Below, piece by piece: positions 17,963 to 26,388 of a stretch of 49,913 nucleotides of DNA. Each line of letters opens with the position of its first letter. The stretch's first letter is position 1. The notes beneath the pieces were generated by a model. That model worked only from the letters and a program-made list of their open reading frames with translations, had not been told where the DNA came from and did no database searches. The position numbers and the translations under genes were made by a program. This stretch comes from MD308 sp051888795 (GTDB lineage: Bacteria; Bacillota; Clostridia; Lachnospirales; Lachnospiraceae), in assembly GCA_051888795.1 (NCBI GenBank), contig JBJFCD010000128.1:1-49913 (forward strand). The letters are read 5' to 3'.

Positions 17963-18042
17963 TTATCCAAGTTATCCACACAAAAATCTTAAAAAAAGGT
18001 GGAAAAATCAATGTTTTTTGAAAATTATCCACATTATCCACA
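17963..18042 (+). other. Two tandem pairs of DnaA boxes
   Basis: TTATCCAAG-TTATCCACA (17963-17980) and TTATCCACA-TTATCCACA (18025-18042), all on the plus strand, in an AT-rich 457-nt intergenic region (17799-18255). Three of the four are exact DnaA 9-mers and each pair abuts without a gap. No dnaA or dnaN is nearby. It may be a DnaA titration or reactivation site, or an origin-like remnant. An ORF through this region (17892-18158) is low-complexity and is not a gene. Confidence 0.6.
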
Positions 18043-18193
18043 GAAAAACTTTGAAAACCGGTGGATTATTCTTACTAAAAAAAAGAACGAATGTTTTGTG
18101 GAGTTATAATAAAAATCAATTTTTGTCGAAAAAAAAAGAAAAAATCATTGACATTTAAGTAGTCAAATATTAAGAATAAATTGTCCGAAAATG

Positions 18194-18222
18194 TTTACAC
18201 AATGAAGAAAAGTAGATATAAT
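18194..18222 (+). promoter_or_regulatory. Promoter of the DUF1858 gene
   Basis: TTTACA (18194-18199), 17-nt spacer, TATAAT (18217-18222); the ribosome site AAGGAGG follows at 18241. A second possible -35, TTGACA, lies at about 18149. Confidence 0.65.
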
Positions 18223-18255
18223 AGGTAATACTGAAATACAAAGGAGGTGTCATCT

Positions 18256-18480
18256 ATGGCACATGTTTCTAAAGATATGACTTTTGGCGAACTGCTTATG
18301 GCATATTATGAGAAATGCCCAAAAATTGTTGATGTTCTTACAGAAGCAGGTATGGGATGTATAGGTTGTCCACACTCTCAGATGGAGTCCATCGAGTTGG
18401 GAGCTATGGGGCATGGAATTGATCCAGATTGGCTTGTTGCTAAATTGAATGAAACACTTGATGAAGTATTAGGTGAATAG
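18256..18480 (+). CDS. DUF1858 domain protein
   Basis: 74 residues starting MAHVSKDMTFGELLMAYYEK, with Cys21 and a CIGC pair (Cys35, Cys38) in GMGCIGCPHS, the hallmark of the DUF1858/'hybrid cluster-associated disulphide' small-protein family. Function is unknown; a redox or Fe-S-related role is suggested by the cysteines. ATG 18256 is chosen because AAGGAGG lies 8 nt before it; the frame is also open from a GTG at 18247. It is a single-gene unit with its own promoter and terminator. Confidence 0.9.
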   Translation: MAHVSKDMTFGELLMAYYEKCPKIVDVLTEAGMGCIGCPHSQMESIELGAMGHGIDPDWLVAKLNETLDEVLGE

Positions 18481-18485
18481 TGAAA

Positions 18486-18525
18486 TAAAAAAGCTTTGGG
18501 AATCCCCAAAGCTTTTTTATTTTTA
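18486..18525. terminator. Bidirectional terminator
   Basis: AAAAAAGCTTTGGG pairs with CCCAAAGCTTTTTT, with A and T tracts on both sides. It serves DUF1858 (plus) and the converging mecA (minus). Confidence 0.88.
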
Positions 18526-18528
18526 AAT

Positions 18529-19266
18529 TCAAATCAAAGACAACTGCTGCACAGCATCCGGAGTTACAAGAATATCACAATGTTCCTCTAAAAAGGCCAG
18601 CATCATACCGGACGCTTTTTCCAAAGAACCATATTCCGTAAGCATATTACAGATACGGTTAAAATCTTTGGTAGAATAGTCTGACTGTGTCAGCGCGAGA
18701 ATATACACATCCTCAGCAGTATCTTTATATAAAGTGTTGGAACCGGCGTACATCTTATTCAGCAAATGTGAGGCCTCGAGCACAGTATCCATTGAAGAAA
18801 AAGAAAACAGACGAATCGACGGCTCTGACGAAGCGGTATCTATGGAAGCGTCTGTCGATTGCTTATGGTTAGAAGCATCCATCTTCTCTTTAACTTTTTC
18901 GAGTAAATTCAAAAAAGTATCTGCTCCTTCCAGTTTATCGTAATTTTCAACATTTGTGTTTTCAGAATCGCCAAACGGAGACGGAGCAAATTTTGAAAAT
19001 CGGGCATCCAATTCGTCCGGATCTTCAACTTTAGTAATTATCAGCACAATTGAATCGGAAGAAGCCGGAATTGCCTCAATCATCAGAGGAATATCATTTG
19101 CTTCAAATCCAAATTCATGAGCCGCCTGTTGCATCATATCCTGGAAAAGTGACTTCGCTTTTTCGGTTCCATATGCCAGTTCGCTTAAGTGAAGCTGGCG
19201 TTCGGCCAAATCAGCACGTGTAAGAGTACAGCGTATCTGATTATCATTGATCTTTTCAATCTTCAT
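18529..19266 (-). CDS. mecA: Adaptor protein MecA
   Basis: 245 residues. The N-terminal domain (MKIEKINDNQIRCTLTRADL) binds clients, an acidic linker with many Asp, Ser and Thr (about 90-140) follows, and the C-terminal domain (about 145-245) docks to ClpC. This two-domain-plus-linker plan and the length match MecA, which feeds substrates to ClpCP and is part of the ClpC oligomer. ATG at 19266 is taken as start because AAGGAAG lies 8 nt upstream; GTG and ATG codons at 19275 and 19272 are too close to that site. Confidence 0.85.
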   Translation of the reverse strand: MKIEKINDNQIRCTLTRADLAERQLHLSELAYGTEKAKSLFQDMMQQAAHEFGFEANDIPLMIEAIPASSDSIVLIITKVEDPDELDARFSKFAPSPFGDSENTNVENYDKLEGADTFLNLLEKVKEKMDASNHKQSTDASIDTASSEPSIRLFSFSSMDTVLEASHLLNKMYAGSNTLYKDTAEDVYILALTQSDYSTKDFNRICNMLTEYGSLEKASGMMLAFLEEHCDILVTPDAVQQLSLI

Positions 19267-19345
19267 ATTCATCACTTCCTTCTAAATTAGTATAGCATAG
19301 AGAATGCGGAATGTTCAATAAAATAAGTATAAAATAAAAAAGTGC

Positions 19346-19374
19346 TTGCGTTTCAAAAACCTATCAGATATAAT
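19346..19374 (+). promoter_or_regulatory. Promoter of the 6S-like RNA
   Basis: TTGCGT (19346-19351), 17-nt spacer, TATAAT (19369-19374). Transcription is predicted to begin at about 19381, the first base of the RNA's closing stem. Confidence 0.65.
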
Positions 19375-19380
19375 GACGAT

Positions 19381-19598
19381 ACTAGAAGATAGTTTTCCCT
19401 GATAACTACGTTCTTAGAACAAAGGGGGGAGAATTTTTAGAATTTACTTTTTCTCAATGTAAGATCTATTTTAACTATCAATTAAAACAATCAATAATAA
19501 TCATTTTGTGTCAGTTCAGACACGAATATCACACAAACAATTTTTAATAGCAAAGAATAATATGGAGCAATGCAATACTATCTTCTTAGTCTTTTTTT
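19381..19598 (+). ncRNA. Structured small RNA, candidate 6S RNA
   Basis: No good ORF lies in this 218-nt stretch. The 5' end ACTAGAAGATAGT pairs with the 3' end ACTATCTTCTTAGT (one bulged base; 19577-19590), followed at once by seven T residues. A promoter places the first base exactly at the start of this stem. Internal hairpins include GTTCT/GAAC near 19411 and GTGTC/GACAC near 19511. Length, ends closed on each other and a 5' CCTGAT segment recall Firmicutes 6S RNA, which binds RNA polymerase. The RNA call is well supported; the 6S identity is tentative. Confidence 0.6.
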
Positions 19599-19697
19599 GC
19601 GTATAAAAATGTATCACAAGCAGCTTCTACTGGTTTCATTATATGCAAAATTCAGTGTAGTTATCAGCGTAAAAGGCATTGAGAAGGAGGAGAATTC

Positions 19698-19919
19698 ATG
19701 GGTGGGTATAAGAAAAACGAGGCTCAAGATCTGTTTACGGAATTGACCAATTATGAAAAGAAAGGAGTGGATATTACTTTAAATGGATTATCAGCCAGCC
19801 CAATGCAGATAGTACAAGCGCATATTATGAGAGAAAATGTTTCATATATGCGGGATTATGAATTGAACGAAGAAGGTGATATAGAAAAGCTGGACTTTAA
19901 AGATGTAGAGTCTGAATAA
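19698..19919 (+). CDS. Small hypothetical protein (73 aa)
   Basis: Begins MGGYKKNEAQDLFTELTNYE and ends in an acidic tail (EEGDIEKLDFKDVESE). A very good ribosome site, GAAGGAGGAG, precedes the ATG. Predicted helical and soluble with no membrane segment. It lies about 100 nt after the 6S-like RNA. I do not recognise a family; similar short acidic proteins are common in Lachnospiraceae. Confidence 0.72.
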   Translation: MGGYKKNEAQDLFTELTNYEKKGVDITLNGLSASPMQIVQAHIMRENVSYMRDYELNEEGDIEKLDFKDVESE

Positions 19920-20089
19920 TATGTAAATACCCCTCTTAACATGACAGGACAATGAAATACATAATAGAACTGTGGAATAAAAATTACTTTTTTCGGAGAA
20001 AATACAGAAAAATGTATGGACAAATGTCGAAATAAATAATGACGTAAGTCGCAATTATTGTTATAATAGGTTCGAGTAGGAGGTGCAGC

Positions 20090-22192
20090 ATGGGAGATAA
20101 CGAAAAAAAAGGCCGCACGATTTCGGACCGTCCGAGAAATATTGTTTCTGAAAATAGTGGAATGTCTGAAAAAAAGACTGCAGGGACACAAGAATCCCGG
20201 ACAAGAACAACAAGACGACGAATATCCGAGGAACAGCCTGTCAGACGTAAAGGAACAGAAGATCAGGCTGCGAGGCGTAAAATATCAGACGGACAGACTC
20301 CGAGGCGCAGACCGGCAGGAGAATCCGGATCAAAACGCAGAATATCAGAGGAACAATCTGCTAAGCGCAGAGTGCCCAGAGAACAGGAAAAAAGACAGCG
20401 TCAGAACAGGGCAAGGAGTCCGATCAGTAAAAAACAGGCGAGAAGAAGAAGAAAAAGAAACCTTATCTTAAAGATGATTCTCTTCGTAATAGTAATAATA
20501 GCAGCGATTGCGGGAGCATTTTTGTGGAAAAAATACAGTCCTTCCAAAGAAAAAGCAGATCTGGAAAAATATTATGGAATAGAACAAAAGGATCAGCTTG
20601 CTATTATAGTGAATAATGAAATAGTAGAACCGAATGGAATGATTTCAGACGGAAAAGCATATGTCCAGTATGAAATCGTAAGAGATTATATTAACTGCAG
20701 GTTTTACTGGGATCCGAATGAGAATATTCTTCTTTATACTTTGCCTAAGGATATCGTTTCTGTTGAAGTCGGAAGTATGGACTATTCCGTGTCAAAGGAC
20801 AAAAACAGCGAAGATTATGTGATTTTAAAGACAGAAGGAAGTACAGCCTATATTGCGCTTGATTTCGTTCAACAGTATACAAATATGGATTATGAGGTAT
20901 ATGATAATCCGAGCAGGGTTATGATTAACACAGACTGGGGAAAAACGCAGGTCGCTGAGGTGAAAAAAGATACTCAGGTCCGATATCGCGGTGGAGTAAA
21001 GAGTCCAGTCTTGACGGAAATCAGCAAAAAAGATCAGGTAGTGGTTCTTGAAAATGAGGCAAACTGGCGAAAAGTCCGCACAAAAGACGGATTTATCGGT
21101 TATGTAAAAAAGAGTGCTTTGAGAAAGACTACGACTGAGAATATTACCAGGAAATTTGATGAACCAGAGTACACAAGTATCTCCGAAGACTATACGATTA
21201 ACATGGTATGGCATAACGTGACCAATCGTGAAGCGAATGAAAATATTCTTGATAAGATTGCGGAGACAAAGGGTCTTACAACGATTGCGCCAACATGGTA
21301 TCATGTGAAAAATACAGATGGAGACCTGGAATCCATATCTTCTGCGGAGTATGTGGAAAAGGCACGTCAGCTGAAAGTGGAAGTGTGGGCAACAATCAGA
21401 GACTTTGACGGAGGAATCAACTCGCAGAAAGAGACATACGAGTTATTAAGTTCAACATCTAAGCGGGAAAAACTTATTAATCAGCTGATAGCAGATGCAC
21501 TGCAGACCGGTATTGCGGGCATCAATGTTGATTTTGAAAAAGTTTCCGAAGAATGTGGGGAACATTATATACAGTTTATTCGTGAGTTATCTGTGAAATG
21601 TCGTCAGAGTGAGCTGGTATTATCCGTGGATAATTATGTGCCAAAAGGATATAACAAGCAGTATAATCTTAAGGAGCAGGGAGTGTTTGCTGACTACGTA
21701 ATCATCATGGGATATGATGAGCATTTTGCAGGTTCTCCTGAAGCCGGTTCGGTATCTTCTTATAATTTTGTGAAAGAAGGAATTGAAGAAACAATTAAAG
21801 ATGTTCCGGCAAATAAGGTTATCAGTGGTATCCCGTTCTTTACCCGCCTTTGGAAGGAAACGCCTAAAACACAGGAAGAACTCGAGAAAGCTAAAGGCAC
21901 GGAAGAAGAGCAGTATACGATGAATGTTGAGAGTGAAGCTCTTGGTATGTCAAGTGCTCAGGCAAAAGTGTCTGAAGCCGGAGCCGAGATCAAATGGGAT
22001 GAAGAAACGAAGCAGAATTATGCAACCTGGACAGATGGAGAGACCGTTTATGAAATCTGGCTGGAGGATACAGAGTCTATAGAGCCTAAGCTTAAACTGA
22101 TGAAAGATAATAAACTTGCAGGAACAGCAGCATGGGCATTAGGACAGGAAACAAAAGATACCTGGTCGTTAATCCAAAAATATATAAATTAA
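20090..22192 (+). CDS. Membrane-anchored SH3/GH18 protein
   Basis: 700 residues. An unusual basic N-terminal tail (about 1-125) carries imperfect repeats around RRRISEEQ, then one membrane helix (about 126-146, MILFVIVIIAAIAGAFLW). Outside come a copper-amine-oxidase-like N-terminal pair of repeats (about 165-285), an SH3b domain (about 290-345, ending YVKKSALRK), and a GH18 barrel (about 365-700) with the catalytic strand GIAGINVDFEKV, where Glu is the expected acid. GH18 proteins of this build (YaaH/YdhD-like) act on wall glycans. AGGAGG precedes ATG. It is followed by an amidase gene, so a role in peptidoglycan or spore-cortex turnover is likely. Whether the barrel is active is unproven. 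Confidence 0.87.
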   Translation: MGDNEKKGRTISDRPRNIVSENSGMSEKKTAGTQESRTRTTRRRISEEQPVRRKGTEDQAARRKISDGQTPRRRPAGESGSKRRISEEQSAKRRVPREQEKRQRQNRARSPISKKQARRRRKRNLILKMILFVIVIIAAIAGAFLWKKYSPSKEKADLEKYYGIEQKDQLAIIVNNEIVEPNGMISDGKAYVQYEIVRDYINCRFYWDPNENILLYTLPKDIVSVEVGSMDYSVSKDKNSEDYVILKTEGSTAYIALDFVQQYTNMDYEVYDNPSRVMINTDWGKTQVAEVKKDTQVRYRGGVKSPVLTEISKKDQVVVLENEANWRKVRTKDGFIGYVKKSALRKTTTENITRKFDEPEYTSISEDYTINMVWHNVTNREANENILDKIAETKGLTTIAPTWYHVKNTDGDLESISSAEYVEKARQLKVEVWATIRDFDGGINSQKETYELLSSTSKREKLINQLIADALQTGIAGINVDFEKVSEECGEHYIQFIRELSVKCRQSELVLSVDNYVPKGYNKQYNLKEQGVFADYVIIMGYDEHFAGSPEAGSVSSYNFVKEGIEETIKDVPANKVISGIPFFTRLWKETPKTQEELEKAKGTEEEQYTMNVESEALGMSSAQAKVSEAGAEIKWDEETKQNYATWTDGETVYEIWLEDTESIEPKLKLMKDNKLAGTAAWALGQETKDTWSLIQKYIN

Positions 22193-22202
22193 TTTAAAAA
22201 AT

Positions 22203-22258
22203 AAAATGTCTCCGGCAGTCATATATTTAATCAATATAGACTGTTAGGGGGCATTTTT
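22203..22258 (+). terminator. Hairpin/terminator overlapping the amidase start
   Basis: AAAATGTCTCC (22203-22213) pairs with GGGGGCATTTT (22247-22257). An inner stem TATATT/AATATA and CAGTC/GACTG extends it. The 3' arm supplies both the T tract and the only purine-rich ribosome site before the GTG at 22259, so it may act as a terminator and also hide the start. Confidence 0.6.
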
Positions 22259-22942
22259 GTGCAAAAAAAAATAGAGCTGGTTGTTCTTTTGCTTCTCATT
22301 GCCGGTTTAAGTGTACTTAACAAAAATCTGGAAAAACAGGTAACATCAGATAAAATTACAGTAAAAGAAAATATAGTAGTGCTTGATGCGGGGCATGGAG
22401 GGGCGGATCCGGGAAAAGTAGGGATTGGAGATATTCTGGAAAAGGATATTAATCTTCAGATAGCTAAAAAAGTAAAGAAGCTTCTGGAAAAGGAAAAGAT
22501 TCAGGTGATCATGACCAGAGAAGAGGACACTATGCTTACGGGCGAGGACAGCACCAGTACAAAAGCTATAGATATGAAAGAAAGAGTAAATCTTATCAAT
22601 GAGACGGCACCAAAGCTTGCGGTCAGCATTCATCAGAACAGTTATCAGGATTCAGATGTCTGGGGTGCGCAGGTGTTTTATTATGAAAATTCCCCGGAAG
22701 GTGAAAAGGCAGCTCAGATTATGCAGAATGCGCTTCTTTCCTGTGATGAAAATAATACCAGGCAGGCAAAAGCCAATGATACATATTACTTGCTGAAACG
22801 GACGGAAATTCCAACAATTATTGTAGAATGTGGGTTTCTCACCAATCCCCGGGAAGCGGAGAAATTATGTGATGATACTTATCAGCAGACGCTGGCCGAG
22901 GCAATCTGTAAAGGCATTTTAGAATATCTTGGAAAGAAATAG
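22259..22942 (+). CDS. N-acetylmuramoyl-L-alanine amidase (CwlD-like)
   Basis: 227 residues from a GTG start. A single N-terminal membrane/signal helix (about 5-22) leads to an Amidase_3 domain with zinc ligands His46 (DAGHGG), Glu61 (EKDINL) and the His in AVSIHQN, and the catalytic Glu in VECGFLTN. It cuts the bond between N-acetylmuramic acid and L-Ala. Size and the single-helix anchor fit CwlD, which makes muramic-lactam in spore cortex, and a BofA-like gene lies nearby; a vegetative amidase is possible. The ribosome site GGGGG is inside a hairpin. Confidence 0.86.
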   Translation: MQKKIELVVLLLLIAGLSVLNKNLEKQVTSDKITVKENIVVLDAGHGGADPGKVGIGDILEKDINLQIAKKVKKLLEKEKIQVIMTREEDTMLTGEDSTSTKAIDMKERVNLINETAPKLAVSIHQNSYQDSDVWGAQVFYYENSPEGEKAAQIMQNALLSCDENNTRQAKANDTYYLLKRTEIPTIIVECGFLTNPREAEKLCDDTYQQTLAEAICKGILEYLGKK

Positions 22943-22983
22943 GGATGCTTGTCGCAGAGAAAAGAGTGTGGTACAATGTCAGC

Positions 22984-24033
22984 ATGAAAACGATAATCAG
23001 TAAAGTTAAAAAAGAAAAACTGGATAGAGAAATTATTGAAAAAGCCGGAGAGATTTTAAAAAACGGAGGTTTGGTTGCGTTTCCTACAGAGACTGTATAC
23101 GGGCTTGGTGCGGATGCGCTTAATGAAAGTGCAGCAGAAAAAATATATGCTGCGAAAGGGAGACCTTCTGATAATCCGTTGATTGTCCATATTACTAATA
23201 TGGGAGCACTTGATAAGATTGTTTCTGAAATTCCGAAAGAAGCTTACGTAATAGCGGAAAAGTACTGGCCCGGTCCTCTTACGATGATTTTTAATAAAAG
23301 TAAAGCAGTGCCGTATGGCACGACGGGAGGGCTTGATACAGTGGCTGTCCGTATGCCAAGTGATGAGATCGCGAGGGCAGTGATCGATGCCGGAGGAGGA
23401 TATATTGCTGCGCCGAGTGCCAATACTTCGGGCCGCCCGAGTCCTACGGCAGCAGAGCATGTAAAGGAGGACCTGGACGGGAAGATTGATATGATTGTAG
23501 ATGGAGGTTCTGTAGATATCGGAGTGGAGTCAACAATTCTGGATCTTACAGTAACACCTCCGATGATTCTGCGGCCGGGAGCGATTACAAAGGAGATGTT
23601 TGAAGAACTGCTGGGAGAAGTCTCAGAAGATGTTACATTAATGCACTCAGATAGTAAAAAAGCACCTAAGGCTCCGGGAATGAAATACCGTCATTATGCC
23701 CCAAAAGCGGCGCTTACCGTTGTTGAAGGGGAAGAAAAAGCAGTAGTGGATGAGATTAACCGCCTTACAAAGGAAAGGATGAAAGAAGGAAAAAGAGTAG
23801 GGATCATCGGTACGACAGAGACAGTTGACCGCTACATTGAGGGTGTTGTTAAATGTATCGGAACGAGACAGGACGAGGCTACTGTTGCCAATCATCTCTA
23901 CGGTATTCTGCGGGAATTTGACAGTGAAAATGTAGATGTTATATTCAGTGAATCATTTTCAGAAGGCGGAATTGGCAATGCGATTATGAACAGGCTTTTA
24001 AAGGCGGCCGGACATCATGTGATACATGTATAG
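22984..24033 (+). CDS. L-threonylcarbamoyladenylate synthase (Sua5/TsaC family)
   Basis: 349 residues. The N-terminal YrdC/Sua5 domain (about 12-205) has the signature GLVAFPTETVYGLGADA and KGRPSDNPLIVHI. A C-terminal Sua5 domain (about 230-349) follows the conserved linker APGMKYRHYAP. It makes the TC-AMP needed for t6A modification of ANN-decoding tRNAs. The length fits the Sua5 type (YwlC). The frame is open from ATG 22945, adding 13 residues, with only a weak ribosome site for either start. A TTGTCG-17-TACAAT promoter-like pair ends 6 nt before ATG 22984, so a leaderless message is possible. Confidence 0.92.
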   Translation: MKTIISKVKKEKLDREIIEKAGEILKNGGLVAFPTETVYGLGADALNESAAEKIYAAKGRPSDNPLIVHITNMGALDKIVSEIPKEAYVIAEKYWPGPLTMIFNKSKAVPYGTTGGLDTVAVRMPSDEIARAVIDAGGGYIAAPSANTSGRPSPTAAEHVKEDLDGKIDMIVDGGSVDIGVESTILDLTVTPPMILRPGAITKEMFEELLGEVSEDVTLMHSDSKKAPKAPGMKYRHYAPKAALTVVEGEEKAVVDEINRLTKERMKEGKRVGIIGTTETVDRYIEGVVKCIGTRQDEATVANHLYGILREFDSENVDVIFSESFSEGGIGNAIMNRLLKAAGHHVIHV

Positions 24034-24078
24034 TGAATTTGGTTTACAGGAATATCTATAAATAAAGGGGGAAAAACC

Positions 24079-24708
24079 ATGGGAAAAGTACAGATTATGG
24101 ATCATCCGCTGATCCAGCATAAGATTACTTATATCCGGAGAGAAGAGGTCGGATCTAAGGAATTTCGTGAGATTGTAGGAGAGATTGCTGCATTTATGTG
24201 CTATGAAGCAACGAGAGATCTGAAGCTTCAGGATGTCAAAATCAAAACTCCAATCTGTGAGATGACCGGAAAAGAATTGAGCGGAAAGAAACTTGCTATA
24301 GTTCCGATTTTAAGAGCAGGGCTGGGAATGGTAGATGGTATGCTCAGTATGATTCCGGCAGCAAAGGTTGGACATATTGGATTATACCGTGATCCGGAGA
24401 CATTTGAACCGGTGGAATATTACTGCAAGCTTCCTGCAGATTGCAGTGAAAGAGAAGTGTTTGTGGTCGATCCGATGCTCGCTACCGGAGGTTCCAGCGT
24501 AGCGGCAATCCAGCTTTTAAAAGCAAGAGGCGTAAAAAATATTCGTTTTATGTGCATTATTGCAGCTCCGGAAGGGGTAGAACGTATGCAAAGGGAGCAC
24601 CCGGATGTGGATTTGTATATTGGTGCGCTGGATGAAAAGTTAAATGAACATAAGTATATTGTACCGGGATTAGGAGATGCCGGTGACCGTATTTTTGGTA
24701 CGAAATAG
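24079..24708 (+). CDS. upp: Uracil phosphoribosyltransferase
   Basis: 209 residues, the standard Upp length. The PRPP-binding loop VVDPMLATGGSS and the uracil-binding C-terminus IVPGLGDAGDRIFGTK are clear. It salvages uracil to UMP. AAAGGGGG lies 9 nt before ATG. It is followed 14 nt later by the dCMP deaminase gene, giving a short pyrimidine operon. Confidence 0.97.
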   Translation: MGKVQIMDHPLIQHKITYIRREEVGSKEFREIVGEIAAFMCYEATRDLKLQDVKIKTPICEMTGKELSGKKLAIVPILRAGLGMVDGMLSMIPAAKVGHIGLYRDPETFEPVEYYCKLPADCSEREVFVVDPMLATGGSSVAAIQLLKARGVKNIRFMCIIAAPEGVERMQREHPDVDLYIGALDEKLNEHKYIVPGLGDAGDRIFGTK

Positions 24709-24722
24709 CGGGAGGTTGTTAC

Positions 24723-25211
24723 ATGGGAGATAAAAGAACTGATTATATCAGCTGGGATGAATATTTTATGGGAGTTGCGCTGTTGTCCGGGATGCGCTCG
24801 AAAGACCCTAATACACAGGTAGGATGTTGTATTGTCAGTCAGGATAACAAAATTTTATCTATGGGCTATAATGGTTTGCCGATGGGATGTTCTGATGATA
24901 ATTTCCCATGGGCCAGAGAAGGAGAAGATCCGTTGGAGACAAAATATGTTTACACGGTACACAGTGAGCTGAATGCAATTCTCAATTATCGAGGTGGAAG
25001 CCTGGAAGGCGCGAAGCTGTATGTTTCTCTGTTTCCGTGTAATGAATGTGCAAAGGCGATTATACAAAGCGGAATTAAAGAGGTCATCTATGGCTCTAAT
25101 AAATATGAGGGCTCTACTGCGGTAAAAGCATCTATGAGAATGTTTGATGCAGCAGGAGTGAATTATCATGAATATCATAAGACGAACCGGGAAGTAAAGA
25201 TTCAGCTGTAA
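24723..25211 (+). CDS. dCMP deaminase (ComEB-like)
   Basis: 162 residues with the zinc deaminase signature HSELNAIL (His ligand and catalytic Glu) and PCNECAKAI (two Cys ligands). Length and the early motif TQVGCCIVSQDNKIL match dCMP deaminases of Firmicutes, which make dUMP for thymidylate synthesis. GGGAGG lies 8 nt before ATG. The position after upp supports the pyrimidine role. Confidence 0.93.
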   Translation: MGDKRTDYISWDEYFMGVALLSGMRSKDPNTQVGCCIVSQDNKILSMGYNGLPMGCSDDNFPWAREGEDPLETKYVYTVHSELNAILNYRGGSLEGAKLYVSLFPCNECAKAIIQSGIKEVIYGSNKYEGSTAVKASMRMFDAAGVNYHEYHKTNREVKIQL

Positions 25212-25264
25212 TAAAAAGATACGGAACGGAATATATATGAACAAAAAGAAAGCGGAGTATGCAT

Positions 25265-25474
25265 ATGCCAGAGAACCGGGTGTCTTTTGTTGTTCAGTTT
25301 TTTATCCGTGCAGTGGTAGGAATGGCTTTGATCTTTTTCATTAATCAGTTTCTTGATGCGAAGGGAATATCCCTGCAGATAGGGCTTAATCCTGTTACAT
25401 TTGCAACGTCCGGTATCTTTGGAACACCGGGTGTCGCGCTTCTTTACGGAATCGCATTTTACAGAGGAATTTAG
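25265..25474 (+). CDS. BofA-like pro-sigma-K processing inhibitor family protein
   Basis: 69 residues, with two hydrophobic segments (about 7-27 and 43-65). The C-terminal signature GLNPVTFATSGIFGTPGVAL followed by LYGI is that of the BofA family, membrane proteins that hold back SpoIVFB-type processing of pro-sigma-K in sporulation. ATG 25265 is used because GCGGAG lies 7 nt before it; the ATG at 25259 is too close. This is one of the few direct hints that the host lineage can form spores. Confidence 0.82.
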   Translation: MPENRVSFVVQFFIRAVVGMALIFFINQFLDAKGISLQIGLNPVTFATSGIFGTPGVALLYGIAFYRGI

Positions 25475-25512
25475 AAATTAACTGTACTGCCATAGCAAAG
25501 AGATTATTTTTT

Positions 25513-26211
25513 TCAGACCTGATAGGCAGCGCTACAGTAATAATTCTCAGGAGCGGGAACACTGACAATACGCCAGGAGGAGTAATCTTCCTGGCTTTTT
25601 GTTATATAAAAAGTGGAAGGCTCTTCCGTGCTGGAAGTTACAGAGAAAGAGTTTGTGGGGAGCGTAAGGCCGCAGCCGATTCCCTTTAAAAAAGCCTCCC
25701 TGAGTGTCCATCCGCGGAACATAAAATCAATCTTTTGCTGTTCGTTCAGACCGGAGAATATACGTGCCTCATCCGGATGAAAGAAACGGTTGACAAGAGA
25801 TTCTATGCGGGCCTTGGGGCGGATTTTTTCAATATCAATCCCAACGGGAGAATTTGCGCAAAAAACAAGGGCAATATAATCTTCGGAGTGAGAAAGGTTG
25901 AACTGTATTTTCTGATCTGCCAGAAAAGGTTTCCCATGTTCTCCCTTTTCGAATCTGAAAGATGAAGCAGGTAATTCGAGATAAATACTTAATATTTTTC
26001 GCAGGAGAGAACGGCTTACAAGATAGCGGAGACGATCCTCTTCGCGGCTGAAAGCGGCTGCTCTTTTAAGTTCATATTCAGGAAGACTCTTCATATCTTC
26101 TGTCAGTAAGGAGCTTTTTTTGATAGAAAAAATCCATATATGAAGCTCGTCAGGTTCAGGATAAGAAAATTTTCTAAATAATTTATCTTCATCGAAAAAA
26201 ATTGTATTCAT
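25513..26211 (-). CDS. 4'-phosphopantetheinyl transferase (Sfp type)
   Basis: 232 residues, the Sfp length. Magnesium-binding Asp residues lie in GIDIEKI (124-130) and the Glu/Lys motif in WTLREAFLKGIG (from Trp168). FNLSHSEDYIALVF is the usual core before them. It moves phosphopantetheine from CoA onto carrier-protein domains, in secondary metabolism or fatty-acid synthesis. No carrier-protein gene is seen nearby. AAAGGA lies 8 nt before ATG on the minus strand. The gene converges on bofA. Confidence 0.92.
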   Translation of the reverse strand: MNTIFFDEDKLFRKFSYPEPDELHIWIFSIKKSSLLTEDMKSLPEYELKRAAAFSREEDRLRYLVSRSLLRKILSIYLELPASSFRFEKGEHGKPFLADQKIQFNLSHSEDYIALVFCANSPVGIDIEKIRPKARIESLVNRFFHPDEARIFSGLNEQQKIDFMFRGWTLREAFLKGIGCGLTLPTNSFSVTSSTEEPSTFYITKSQEDYSSWRIVSVPAPENYYCSAAYQV

Positions 26212-26388
26212 AAAGAAATCCTTTCTTAAAGATCTTTCTCAATTTTACTGTTTTGTTGATTGTATATCTTTCTGTTAAAGAAGGATATGCTACTAATAGT
26301 ATACATGATTTTATAAGGAATTTTATAAGAAATTTTTCGTAAAAATTTGTCAGGTATTCACAAAGATTTATTTTTTGTAAAAAAGTAG

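Noticed and set aside
17892..18158. An 88-codon frame across the DnaA-box region
   Set aside because: Low-complexity Lys/Asn-rich translation, no ribosome site, and it overlaps DnaA boxes.
22945..22983. Upstream ATG as the start of the Sua5/TsaC gene
   Set aside because: Adds 13 residues not expected for the family; neither start has a good ribosome site, so this is kept as an alternative only.
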